A DNA stretch of 64,000 nt from Vreelandella sulfidaeris (GTDB taxonomy: Bacteria > Pseudomonadota > Gammaproteobacteria > Pseudomonadales > Halomonadaceae): assembly GCA_007182875.1 (NCBI GenBank), contig AP019514.1, forward strand, positions 1,364,001 to 1,428,000, written 5' to 3'. The position numbers and the translations under genes were made by a program. Numbering within the stretch: position 1 is the first letter of the stretch; the number at the start of each line of letters is the position of its first letter. Of the stretch, positions 38,945 to 48,036 are shown in pieces. Under the pieces are notes generated by a model that saw only the letters and a list, made by a program, of their open reading frames with translations, had not been told where the DNA came from and made no database searches.

Positions 38945-40268
38945 TTATCTTACTAATTTGGTGATACTTACAACGTTTGAACTCGGTTTTTCAACAACTT
39001 GCGCAGCTACTACTTCTCCCCAGCGCTCCCAAATGTCCACTTGTGATTTCCAACGAACAGCGCGGTTATAGGTGCCCAGTAGTTTGGGTGGGGCGTGTGC
39101 CAACATCATTTCGACTAAAAGCGGGTCTGCCATAAGCGTTTCTGTCGCTTGAGTTGCAAAAGAGCGTCTCAAATCGTGAACGGTGAAGTGATTAAGGTGG
39201 AAAAGTGGTGCAAATTCGTTATGGGATTTGGTAGCGCGTCCTTGTAAGCGTGAAATTGCAGTACTCAAACTATCAGGATGAAGCGCTTTCCTTGTACCTT
39301 GCGTGGATGTAAAAACAAAATCTCCGTTAGCCAGCTGGCGTTGCTCGGCAAGCAATTCAAGTACTAGCGAGTTGAGGTGTACTTGATGTTGTCGTCGTGA
39401 TTTGGTGCGTTCAGCAGGAATTGTCCACGTATCTTTCTTTATCTCCTCCCAGCGCATAAACGCCACTTCACTACGACGGCAACCAGTTAGGATTAGTAGT
39501 TTCAAAGCATTAGCAACGGGAATGCTTAACACGGCTGTCGCAGCCTTGCCTTGAGTATCAGCACGTATTTCATCTATAGCCCGCCATAACTGGCGCAATT
39601 CAGTTAAGGGTAAGTGTCGCTTCCGGGCGGGGACGCCGACGCGGCAATATCGGCTGGTGTAAGCCCATCGGTGGGGTTAACTTCAATTTGCTCTCGCTTC
39701 TGGCAATAACGCAGCATCTGACGCAGTAGGTTCAAACTATGGCGCGCCTCCACCTTAGCTTTACTTGAAGCTTTCTCTAAAATGTCGATTATCAGACGGC
39801 GAGACACGTCACGAACATAATAATCAGCCAGCCGAGGAGCTAGGTGACGACGCCACCTCCATGTTGTTGAGTCACTGTTTTTGGAGTAGGGGGCTGCTTA
39901 TTACGCCCTGGTGTCTGTTGGTAGTGTTCTACCCATCGGTCAAACGCCTCCTGCATAGTCCAGGCGGCTAAGTTATTTGCCTTTTCATAGGCTCTTTGTT
40001 TTCGCGGGTCAAGGCCTAGCTCTACTAATTTTACAGCCTCCCGATGGGCTTGACGAGCCTCGCGCAGCTTCATAGCTGGGTAACTACCAAGCTGTAGCTC
40101 GTGTTGCTTCCCATTAATACGATAGCGATATAGCCAACGCTTAGCATCTCGATCGGAGCGGGCTTCTAGTGCTAGACCTCCGACACCACGATTTGTAACG
40201 CCTTCTCGTACTTTGGTTTTATTCTCACAAGGCTTAAAAGCTATTACTTGCTTTTCTGTGCTGATCAT
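38945..40268 (-). CDS. P4-type tyrosine integrase, frameshifted
   Basis: The start at 40268 (MISTEKQVIAFKPCENKTKV) leads into the arm-binding DUF4102-like domain: GVGGLALEARSDRDAKRWLY and RINGKQHELQLGSYPAMKLR. After shifts near 39845 and 39620 the catalytic domain has ILTGCRRSEVAFMRWEE (first Arg), FTVHDLRRSFATQAT (HxxR), MMLAHAPPKLLGTYNR (His and Tyr nucleophile). About 440 residues is usual for island integrases. Its 5' end lies about 175 bases from a tRNA-Arg(CCT) 3' fragment, the probable attachment site. It is probably the integrase of the element covering part or all of the DNA to the left. Confidence 0.85.
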
Positions 40269-40444
40269 AATGTACCCAATCGATGCTTTTCCGACCCCAC
40301 AGGCGACCCCACAGGTAACGCAGTATAGAATGAGGAAGCATGAGACACAATAAGACGCATATTTCTCATAATCTATTGATTTTGATAAATATCATAGTCT
40401 ATTAAGAGACAGTGTGAGTATGTATGAAACATTGAAAAATCCTG

Positions 40445-40489
40445 CTCCTAAGCGGCAGGTCGCAGGTTCGACTCCTGCCAGGGACGCCA
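40445..40489 (+). other. 3' fragment of tRNA-Arg(CCT), probable attachment site
   Basis: The sequence begins CTCCTAAGCGG, an anticodon loop with anticodon CCT and its 3' stem strand, continues with the T-arm GCAGGTTCGACTCCTGC and ends GGGACGCCA. The 5' half (acceptor, D-arm and anticodon 5' strand) is absent: the preceding bases do not pair with CGG and are AT-rich. Identity therefore starts in the anticodon loop, the usual crossover point of P4-type integrases. With this orientation the element lies to the left, and the intact tRNA should be at its far end. Confidence 0.7.
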
Positions 40490-40622
40490 ATCGCCTCAAT
40501 CGCTTTATTTTTACTCCCTCTCCACTCCTACATTTTTCCAATAGCTCTCCAAGAGCTGCGCGCATCAGGTATCCTCTCTGCTTGCCAACCCCCGGCTGAT
40601 TTTTTTGCCAAGGACGTTCCTC

Positions 40623-41111
40623 ATGCTTTTCCCAAAACACATTGCTCTCACACCGTTCATCGTTGTATTTGCATTGCTTCCAACAACGCTACTTGCTCAG
40701 GATGCCAGCATCGGTAGTGTGCGAACCGAGTTCAAATTACTTGGCCCGAACAACACCATTGAAGTGGAGCGCTTCGATGATCCGAAAGTACAGGGCATCT
40801 CCTGCTATCTTTCCTACTCGCAAATAGGTGGCATCTCCGGTGCAGTGGGGCTTGCCGAAGAAGCCAGTGAGGCCAGTGTGGCGTGCCGACAGACGGGAGA
40901 AGTTATCTTCGACCCTACTGACGTTGAGGACCAAGAGGTGGTTTTTACTCAACGCCGCTCGGCGCTTTTTAAAAATATGCGCGTCGTCCGCATGCACGAT
41001 ACCGAAACGCAGACCTTTGTATACCTGACCTACAGCACCAAGCTGGTCGATGGCTCGCCTAAAAATGCGATCACGGCTGTTCACTACGGTGAGTTAGGTG
41101 GCGGGCAATAA
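40623..41111 (+). CDS. creA: CreA family protein
   Basis: ATG 40623 begins a signal peptide (MLFPKHIALTPFIVVFALLP, cleavage near LLAQ). The mature part reads IGSVRTEFKLLGPNNTIEVE, FDDPKVQGISCYLSYSQIGG, GLAEEASEASVACRQTGEV and KLVDGSPKNAITAVHYGE, matching CreA from start to end, including the SPKNAIxAV motif. The frame is intact at 162 residues. CreA is a conserved periplasmic protein of unknown biochemical function. It is the first chromosome-like gene right of the integrated element. Confidence 0.9.
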   Translation: MLFPKHIALTPFIVVFALLPTTLLAQDASIGSVRTEFKLLGPNNTIEVERFDDPKVQGISCYLSYSQIGGISGAVGLAEEASEASVACRQTGEVIFDPTDVEDQEVVFTQRRSALFKNMRVVRMHDTETQTFVYLTYSTKLVDGSPKNAITAVHYGELGGGQ

Positions 41112-41126
41112 TTAGCTCGTGGGCGC

Positions 41127-41698
41127 TTAGCGTGGATTGCCTAGCGTTTGTGTCCAGTAGGTTGAGTAGCGCGACTCCGAATCCTCGGCGTTTGCCATGC
41201 CCATCTCGGTAAAGGCGTCGCTCATAATATTACGGCAGTGACCGGGACTTTCTAGCCAGCCTTCTACCACGGCAGAGGCTGATGCTTGGCCAGCGGCAAT
41301 ATTTTCTCCACTGCTTGCCATACGTAGCCTTGGTTTTCGATACGCTGCTGAATCCCGATACCATCCGGGCCGGTATGGCTAAAGTAGTCATTCTCTGCCA
41401 TATCTTTTGAGTGGTCCTCGGCAGCGGCTTCAAGCTTGCAGCTCCAAGTTAACGATTCCACGGCTTCGTATCGTTGGTCGCCGCATTGCCGCGCCTGGCT
41501 ACGTGCTTCGTTCACCAGTGATAGCATTTCCCGCTTCTGATCGGTGAGTTCGCATTCGCTCTGCCGAGAGGCTTCGCTACTTTGCGGTTCGTCAGAAGCC
41601 CATGAGCCACTTGGGCCCATGAGCATTAATACACTCAGACTGAAAAGCGCCTTGATGGAAGGGCACATCAGCATTCGATTAACCGCCAAACTTTTCAT
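41127..41698 (-). CDS. CAP-domain (SCP/PR-1-like) secreted protein, one frameshift
   Basis: From ATG 41698 (MKSLAVNRMLMCPSIKALFS) a signal peptide ends near SWASD. The domain reads MLSLVNEARSQARQCGDQRY, LTWSCKLEAAAEDHSKDMAE, NDYFSHTGPDGIGIQQRIE. After a shift near 41310 it continues GENIAAGQASASAVVEGWLE and SPGHCRNIMSDAFTEMGMA, ending YSTYWTQTLGNPR. The HSxxM, FSHT, GENI and PGHCRNIM blocks are the CAP signatures. Bacterial CAP proteins are secreted and mostly of unknown role. It is convergent with creA and overlaps the end of the next minus-strand gene. Confidence 0.85.
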
Positions 41699-42165
41699 TT
41701 TCGCCCATGTTCGGGGTGGCATCTTTTTTGATGTTGGCTTTGGCGATCTCGTAGAGTTGGAACGTTTTGCTCTCCTTGGCTTTCCAGTGCTCGCCCATCT
41801 GCACCTTAATTTCCAGCAGGGCGACGTCCGGGTCGTCCTTACCTTCTGGGAACCATGCCGCGATGAAGGGGTTCCAGTATTTCTCGATCAACTCACGGTT
41901 GTCGGTAAGGTTGGCTTTACCCGATAGCGAAACGTAGACACCATCTTCCTGATCGGAGAAGCTTAGGCATACGTCATGGTCGCTTTCTGTTTCAAACACT
42001 TTTCAGCACTCCGACGAGTGTAGAACCAAAGGGTGCCGTCATACTCATCCTGAACCAAGTGCATTGGCCGTGCGCGGGTGTGTCGTTGTCCAAGGTGACG
42101 AGCATGCCAACTTTGATATCCTTGATCATTCCCCATATCTTCTGCTTATGCTCAGGGCTGGACAT
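41679..42165 (-). CDS. Pyridoxamine 5'-phosphate oxidase-fold protein (general stress type), frameshifted
   Basis: ATG 42165 is preceded by AAGGAGAG. The protein begins MSSPEHKQKIWGMIKDIKVG, MLVTLDND and, after shifts near 42080 and 42000, reads MHLVQDEYDGTLWFYTRRSA, DVCLSFSDQEDGVYVSLSGK, ANLTDNRELIEKYWNPFIAA and WFPEGKDDPDVALLEIKVQM. This matches the split-barrel 'general stress protein 26' family, which binds a flavin and probably reduces small molecules. Length about 162 residues. It overlaps the start region of the CAP-domain gene, so the two may be co-transcribed. Confidence 0.8.
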
Positions 42166-42520
42166 AATTTCACTCTCCTTATGAGTTGGATGTTTAAATG
42201 GTCATCGACAATGCTTGTACGCTAAAGATGACTAGATAAAGCCTAGCTACCATTTTCGACATCGGCAAATGCTCATTGAACAATCACGCCTTTCGCCAAG
42301 TGATATCCTGCTTGAGGTCTTCCAGGTGACTCGCCAGAATCAGATTAACGATTTATTGTATGGTCAGGGATGAAGCCGCTAATGCTCAACAGTTCTATAG
42401 ACCGCTATTGCCATTTGCCTGATCGCCGGGTCGAAAATCAGTGGCAGCTTTACCGCTCTGATCGTCTCGATAATGACTAGCGCGTTTTGGGTATCCTATA
42501 TGACCGACTTTGAGTATTGC
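42166..42520. other. Divergent intergenic region, no gene seen
   Basis: Lies between the minus-strand stress gene and cdhR. No ORF with family features. It probably contains both promoters; none can be chosen with confidence. Confidence 0.3.
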
Positions 42521-43519
42521 GATGCGTCTTAATTACCAAGGCCCACTCCCGGAAATGGTGGGCTTTTTTATTGTTGCCGCAGTATTCGATGATGGCTTTT
42601 TTTTGCCGCCGTGGAGCCTTTGCGTATAGCGAATCGCATTGCAAACCGCCCGTTGTTCGATTGGACGCTGATCAGTGCGGATGGCGGGCCGGTGACGGCA
42701 TCTAACGGCATGACGCTGATAGCTGACCAGGCAACGTCAGATGTGCATCATTTACCTTCGCTAGCGGTATGCAGTGGCTTTACGCCGGAAGCACATCTTA
42801 GCCGGCCGCTAATGGCCTGGCTTCATCAGTTGGATCAGGCGGGCTGTTGCCTGGGCGGTATCGACACGGGCGCGTTTTTGCTCGCGGCAACCGGCCTGTT
42901 AAAACACGAGCGAGTGGCGCTGCACTGGGAGAGTCTGCCGGCCTTTCGTGAGCGCTTTCCAGGTATTGAAACCACCGATGAACTGTATGCACTAGGCGAG
43001 CGGCGTTTCTCATGTGCGGGCGGGGCAGCGGCAATGGATATGTCGCTGGAAGTGATTGCCAGGCGCCATGGCGCAAAATTGGCCATCGATGTTTCCGAGC
43101 AACTTATCCATGACCGTATCCGCACCCGTAGCGACCAGCAGCGCATGGCATTGGTAAAACGCCTGGGGACGCATAACAGGAGAGTCGTGGAGGCGGTGGC
43201 GCTAATGGAGCAGAACTTGGAAGAGCCGCTTGCGCTCGAGGACGTTGCCAGCCGGGTAGAGGTGTCGGTTCGCCAGTTGCAGCGCTTATTCGAACAAGAG
43301 TTGGAGGTCACACCGCGCCAATGGTACCTGCAACTGCGCATTAAGCGCGCCCGGCGGCTGCTGGCCGAAACAGATTTGGCGGTACTTGCGGTTGGCTTAG
43401 CCTGTGGCTTTAGCTCGTCATCGAGCTTTGCACGCTCCTTTCGTACGCATTATGGGTATTCACCCCGGCAAGTGCGGGAAAAAGCGAAGAAGGCGGCAAT
43501 TGAGTCGCCTAATGTTTGA
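42521..43519 (+). CDS. cdhR: Carnitine catabolism regulator CdhR (GlxA/AraC family), two homopolymer shifts
   Basis: Taking ATG 42521 and restoring one T in each of two T runs gives MRLNYQGPLPEMVGFF, then LLLPQYSMMAFFFAAVEPLR and IANRIANRPLFDWTLISADG, the normal start of a DJ-1/PfpI-AraC regulator. The middle has GGIDTGAFLLAATGLLKHER and RRFSCAGGAAAMDMSLEVIA. The C-terminal AraC domain reads EEPLALEDVASRVEVSVRQL, LEVTPRQWYLQLRIKRARRL and SSSSFARSFRTHYGYSPRQV. It sits next to caiX and the cdh genes, as CdhR does in Pseudomonas, where it activates them in response to carnitine. The CdhR name rests on this context. Confidence 0.75.
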
Positions 43520-43597
43520 TAAGTGTCGCATGGTGACTAGTAGTAGGGAGGCAGCCGCGCATACTGACTAAACCCAACTAATAAGAGGTTCAGTGTT

Positions 43598-44565
43598 ATG
43601 TCTTTACCGGCCAAGTCTTTCCCTTCCAAGTCCTTTGCTAACAAGTCGCTGTCGCTAAAAGCGGGCTTTTTACTTTCTGCGTTTGTTGCCACGCCTGCCA
43701 TGGCGGAGCTCGATGAGCTGCGCTTTGGCGTCCCGCCTGGCCTGGTGTCACCGTTAAGTCCGAAGTGGCAGCGCAACTGTTGGAGACGATGGGGTACGAA
43801 ACGCGTCAACAGGATTTGGCCGTGAGCGTGATTCTGGAGGGTTTATCGCGCAACGATTTGGAAATCTATTTGGGCGGCTGGTACCCGGTACAGACGGATA
43901 TGGTTGAGCCGTTGGTCGCCGATGGGAAAGTAGAAAAAGTGGTTTCCAATATTAGTGGCGCCAATTCCGGTTTGGTGGTGCCTCAGTACGTTTACGATGC
44001 CGGGGTCACCACGGTGGCTGAATTGGCAGCCCATTACGATCAGTTCGACGGTGAAATACAGGGAATCGAAGCGGGCACTGGGATCAATGAGGCGATTCTA
44101 AACGCGATCGACAATGACCTGGCGGGCCTGGGCGATTGGCAACTGCGCGAAAGCTCGACCTCGGCCATGCTTGCCCAGGCGGAGCAAAAATGGCTGACGA
44201 GGAGTGGGTAACGTTTGTCGGTTGGGAACCGCACTGGATGAACGTAAGCTTCGATTTAGCCTACTTGGCGGATAGCGATGACGCGGGTGTGGCCTCTATT
44301 GAAAGCACGGTGTGGACTATTACCCCTGCTAGCCTGGCTAAGGAAGCCCCCCAAGCGCACCGCTTTCTGTCCCAGTACGTCGTGACCATCGAAGACCAGA
44401 ACGAGTGGGTGCACGAATATAGCTATGAAGAGCGCCCTGCTGATGAAGTGGCCCAAGAGTGGATTGAGGACAACTTGGATACCGTGGCTGAGTGGCTGGA
44501 AGGCGTTGAAACCCGTGATGGCGAATCCGCTATTGAGCAGGTACGGGCTCAGTTCGGCGCTTAAT
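43598..44565 (+). CDS. caiX: Carnitine-binding ABC substrate protein CaiX-like, frameshifted
   Basis: ATG 43598 follows AAGAGG. A signal peptide (AGFLLSAFVATPAMA) leads to a glycine betaine/carnitine-type (OpuAC) binding protein: QLLETMGYETRQQDLAVSVI, LEIYLGGWYPVQTDMVEPLV, GEIQGIEAGTGINEAILNAI and, after a shift near 44190, EEWVTFVGWEPHWMNVSFDL, with the Trp-rich WEPHW motif that forms the aromatic cage for trimethylammonium groups. Another shift lies near 43740. No permease or ATPase genes are adjacent; CaiX works with the Cbc transporter core encoded elsewhere. It faces the cdh operon across a shared terminator. Confidence 0.8.
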
Positions 44566-44591
44566 CGCCCGTTGACGTAGCCCCCACGACA

Positions 44592-44620
44592 AAGCGTCTT
44601 ATGGTTTAAGGCGCTTTTTA
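44592..44620. terminator. Terminator shared by caiX and the convergent hydrolase gene
   Basis: AAGCGTCTTA-TGGTT-TAAGGCGCTT is a 10-bp stem (one G-T pair) followed by T residues on the plus strand; the minus side has an A-rich lead, so it may work both ways. Confidence 0.7.
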
Positions 44621-45418
44621 GTGCCTGACAAAATGCCTGCCATGTGCTCCCCATCTCGGCTAATTGAGATTGAGCGTGAAGGGCGCCATGCACCATCTGC
44701 GGTGCGCAGCGATAGCCTATCGAGGCACCTTTATGTCGCCAGTCTGTCACCGCGGCTTCGATTGGCCGCGTCAAAGGGTCGTGCTCTACGGTGAGTATTT
44801 CGATACGTGAAGCCGGTGGATAGCGATCCCGCTCAGTGGCGATGATTGCCGGGCATTGCGCCCGAATGCTCAATACATCGCTACGTGACAGTAGCGGTGC
44901 ATCCTTCCCCAGGCTCGCGAAGGAAAGCTCACCGACCGGTGGATAGATCAACCCCAGCGGCGGCGCATCGCTCAACGAGTGAGCAAGGCCAATCGCTAGC
45001 CGCCCGCCCGCACTATCGCCTACCAGGGCGCTTGGCTGAATGGCTTCTAATACCGTACGGCACTCTGCCAGCATGGCGGGGTAATCTACCTCGGGCGCAA
45101 GCCGGTAGTTCACGCTGACCACTTCGCGATTGAGCGCCTGGGCCAAGCTGGCGGCGGTACCATGGTGGCTATCAACGGAGCCGATCATAAAGCCTCCCCA
45201 TGGATAAACAGTATTGCGCCAGGCGTTGATGGCTGGGGAATAAAGCGGCGCACGCTGACGCTTTCTATCTCGCTATCTTCAACCCGCATGCCGTCTGGGT
45301 CGGGTGGGGTGAAGGTGCGGCAAAGCTTATCGTAGGCTCGCCGCGCTTGGGGCAATGGCATTTCTGCCATCACCTCGAGCCCCGCGCCAAAGCGCTGAAT
45401 AAACGCGTCTACGTTCAT
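44618..45418 (-). CDS. hocS: Alpha/beta hydrolase, acylcarnitine esterase HocS-like, frameshifted
   Basis: From ATG 45418 (MNVDAFIQRFGAGLEVMAEM) the protein reads SVSVRRFIPQPSTPGAILFI ending in HGG. After a shift near 45190 it continues FMIGSVDSHHGTAASLAQAL, VVSVNYRLAPEVDYPAMLAE and SALVGDSAGGRLAIGLAHSL. The HGG oxyanion motif, the GDSAG nucleophile and the catalytic His in CAPQMVHGALHAQ define the hormone-sensitive-lipase branch. The natural stop is near 44618 after another shift. In Pseudomonas the equivalent gene ends the carnitine operon and hydrolyses short-chain acylcarnitines to free carnitine. The assignment depends on that context. Confidence 0.7.
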
Positions 45419-45433
45419 CGCATGTGCTCCCTG

Positions 45434-45889
45434 TTAACGACGAATGCCGATGGTGCGGCCAGCTAGCTCCGGCCAGGCATCACGGTTTGCCCTAGGGAGT
45501 GCTGCGATGCGATGTGTGACCGCTTCGGGGAAGGGGCTTGGTCGGCCTGACGCTTGCTTCATGCCCATTAGCATCTGTTCGCTGGTGGCCAGCAGGTTGG
45601 CCTCGTCATCGAACATGGCGAAAAACACGTGCAGCCGTTTGGCATCGCTATCGAGCAGCGTTAGATCAATAGTGAGTGGCTGGTCTTGATGTGCTTCACG
45701 CCGATAGCAAAGATGCGTTTCCAGGGTATAGATCGTGTAGCCATAGTGCTCACGGCCCGTTGCATCCAAGCCTATCTGGTCAATCAATGCTTCGCAGGCC
45801 TGGGAAAAGACGCGGGCATACTCCGCATCATTCATGTGCCCGTTGTAGTCGACCCAGTCAGCAGCGACCTGGGTTTCCAGGATGATCAT
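45434..45889 (-). CDS. cdhB: Betainyl-CoA thioesterase CdhB-like
   Basis: This intact 151-residue hotdog-fold thioesterase begins [20 protein letters not shown], with the catalytic-region Asp/His segment DYNGHMNDAEYARVFSQACE, and has EHYGYTIYTLETHLCYRREA and LHVFFAMFDDEANLLATSEQ. It is a 4HBT-type enzyme. In carnitine catabolism it releases glycine betaine from betainyl-CoA, the last step. Its ATG overlaps the cdhA stop, so the genes are translationally coupled. Confidence 0.85.
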   Translation of the reverse strand: MIILETQVAADWVDYNGHMNDAEYARVFSQACEALIDQIGLDATGREHYGYTIYTLETHLCYRREAHQDQPLTIDLTLLDSDAKRLHVFFAMFDDEANLLATSEQMLMGMKQASGRPSPFPEAVTHRIAALPRANRDAWPELAGRTIGIRR

Positions 45890-46843
45890 TAAATACGCCC
45901 CTTTAAGCCTTCGGCCTCCGGCCAGTATTTTTGCACTACCTCTAGCAGCTCAACTAAAAAGTCATCCCTGCGACGATCAAGTGTCGCGACCGAGCGGCCA
46001 GCCGCCTGATGTTCGCAGCCTTCGACCACTTTATCGATCAACTCATCGGTAAGCTCGGGGGCTTCCAGCTTGGTCCAGGGCAGTTTTAATGCGGGGCCAA
46101 ACTGCTCCAGCATATGGCGCATGCCGGGTTCGCCACCGGCCAGGTGGAAGGTGAGGAAGGTGCCCATCAGTGACCAGCGCAGCCCGCAGCCGTAAACAAC
46201 GGCGGCATCGATCTCTTCGGTGGTGGCCACGCCATCGTTGACCAAGTGCAGGGCTTCCCGCCACAGCGCTTCCATCAAGCGGTCGGCGATATGCCCTTCA
46301 ATTTCACGGCGCACTACCAGCGGGCGCATGGCGAGCGCCTGATACAGCCCTTGGGCGGTGGCAATCTGCGCTGGCTGGGTAGCCTCACCGCCCACAAGCT
46401 CCACCAGAGGCAGTAAATACACCGGGTTGAAGGGGTGAGCGACGATCACGCGGCCGGGCGCTTTTTGGCAAAAGCCGTTGCAGATCGGTGGGCTTAAACC
46501 CGGAGGTAGACGAACCAATGATAACGTCCGATTCGGCAACGGCATCAATGGCCGCCAGAATCTCTTGCTTCAGTTCAAGGCGCTCAGGCACGTTTTCCTG
46601 AATCAAGTCTGCGTCGTTCACCGCCTCTTCAATCGTGGTGACGAAAGTCAGTCGATCAGGGTTAGCGTGGGGAGCAAGGCCGAGCTTTCTTAACGAGGGC
46701 CAGGCGTTGTCGATAAACGCACGGGTACGCGCCGGTGCGTTGGGATCTGGGTCGAAAGCGACGACGTTCCAACCTTGGGCGAGGGCGCGGGCGATCCAAC
46801 CGTTGCCAATCACGCCGGTACCAATAACGGCTAAGCGGCTCAT
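45889..46843 (-). CDS. cdhA: L-carnitine 3-dehydrogenase CdhA, one frameshift
   Basis: From ATG 46843 the Rossmann fold begins [20 protein letters not shown] with the GxGxxG motif, then [20 protein letters not shown] and [16 protein letters not shown] shift near 46470 leads into [20 protein letters not shown] (the catalytic His-Pro-Phe-Asn-Pro), [20 protein letters not shown] and the C-terminus [13 protein letters not shown]. It is a 3-hydroxyacyl-CoA-dehydrogenase-type enzyme acting on free L-carnitine, making 3-dehydrocarnitine with NAD. The ATG overlaps the cdhC stop. Confidence 0.85.
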
Positions 46844-47760
46844 GCATCACCTCCTGTTGTGCTACCCATGATACGTCCGGTTACTGGGTCGCGTAGCTTG
46901 AGATGCGCGCGGGTTTCTGCGGGTGTCATCACCTTTGCACCTAGATTCTCGATAATGGTGGCGGCTTTTTTCGACCAGTTGGCCGTTATTGGCCAGCACG
47001 CCTTTTCCAGAAACAGGTTGTCTTCCAGGCCGACCCGGGCGTGGCCGCCTAGTAGCACCGCTTGCGCCACCATGGGCATTTGATGGCGGCCAATGCCGAA
47101 GGCGGCCCAGTTGGCGTTGGCAGGTAATTTGTTGCGCATGGCCAGCATCGTTTCGGTGTCTGCTTCGGCTCCCCAGGGGATACCCAGGCAGAGCTGGTAG
47201 AGCGGGGCGCCGTCGATCAGGCCCTCTTGCTGGAGCTGGCGGGCAAACCAGACGTGGCCCAGGTCAAAGCACTCCAGCTCCGGCTTAACGCCAGCGGCTT
47301 GAACGAGGCGGGCGTGCTCGCGCAGCCAGTCAGCCGGGTTGACGTAAACCATGTCGCCAAAGTTTAGGCTGCCACAATCCAGCGTACACAGTTCGGGAAG
47401 CAGTTCGCCCACCGGGGCATGGCGTTCCGCGGGCGTTTGAATATCGGTGCCGGGGCCGCCGCGGGTGGGGTCTTGTGCGTCGGGTATCCAGTCGCCACCG
47501 CCACCCGCGGTGATGTTCATGACGATATCCACATCCGCTTCGCGAACCCGCTCCATTACCTCACGGAACTGCGCGGTAGAGTGGCTGATGCCGCCGGTTT
47601 CTGGGTCACGCACGTGAATATGCGCGATGCTGGCCCCGGCGTGAGCCGCTTCGATACAGGACGCCGCGATGGCCTTGGGGGTGACGGGAACGTTGGGGTT
47701 TTTGGCGGTGGTGTCACCCGCGCCAGTGACGGCACAGGTGAGAATGACATTGCGATTCAT
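46840..47760 (-). CDS. cdhC: Dehydrocarnitine cleavage enzyme CdhC (BKACE family)
   Basis: One of the few intact long frames: 306 residues from MNRNVILTCAVTGAGDTTAK. BKACE features are VPVTPKAIAASCIEAAHAGA, SIAHIHVRDPETGGISHSTA (metal-binding HxH), VDIVMNITAGGGG, LDCGSLNFG and VLLGGHARVGLEDNLFLEKA. BKACE enzymes transfer acetyl groups from acetyl-CoA to beta-keto acids. With dehydrocarnitine the products are betainyl-CoA and acetoacetate. It heads the minus-strand cdhC-cdhA-cdhB-hocS operon. Confidence 0.88.
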   Translation of the reverse strand: MNRNVILTCAVTGAGDTTAKNPNVPVTPKAIAASCIEAAHAGASIAHIHVRDPETGGISHSTAQFREVMERVREADVDIVMNITAGGGGDWIPDAQDPTRGGPGTDIQTPAERHAPVGELLPELCTLDCGSLNFGDMVYVNPADWLREHARLVQAAGVKPELECFDLGHVWFARQLQQEGLIDGAPLYQLCLGIPWGAEADTETMLAMRNKLPANANWAAFGIGRHQMPMVAQAVLLGGHARVGLEDNLFLEKACWPITANWSKKAATIIENLGAKVMTPAETRAHLKLRDPVTGRIMGSTTGGDA

Positions 47761-48036
47761 GGCGCGCTCTCTAGTAACGATTGATTCGCTTACTAGTGTG
47801 TCGCGGTGAGCAGAGAATAGTTGTCGTAATGCGTCATTCGCTATACATAAATGGTTGTTTTTGGCGTATGGGGCGCTCCCAATCCAGTTTTAAGCCCTCG
47901 GGCAGCTTGCCTGGGGGTATTTTGATCAAGCACTCACTGAGAAGACGTATTGACCGCTTTGATTGCCGATCTAAACTCAATATGCGCGTGCAAGGTTAAT
48001 AATAATGACAAACAACGTATGGAAGGAGTGCTTGCC

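Noticed and set aside
40392..40640. Minus-strand ORF of 82 residues containing LAGVEPATCRLGAG
   Set aside because: This sequence is the antisense of a tRNA 3' end, a common source of false protein predictions; it overlaps the tRNA-Arg fragment.
42541..42572. Terminator-like stem GCCCAC...GTGGGC followed by T6
   Set aside because: It lies inside the N-terminal coding region of cdhR once two T-run lengths are corrected; the T run encodes Phe/Leu residues typical of the family.
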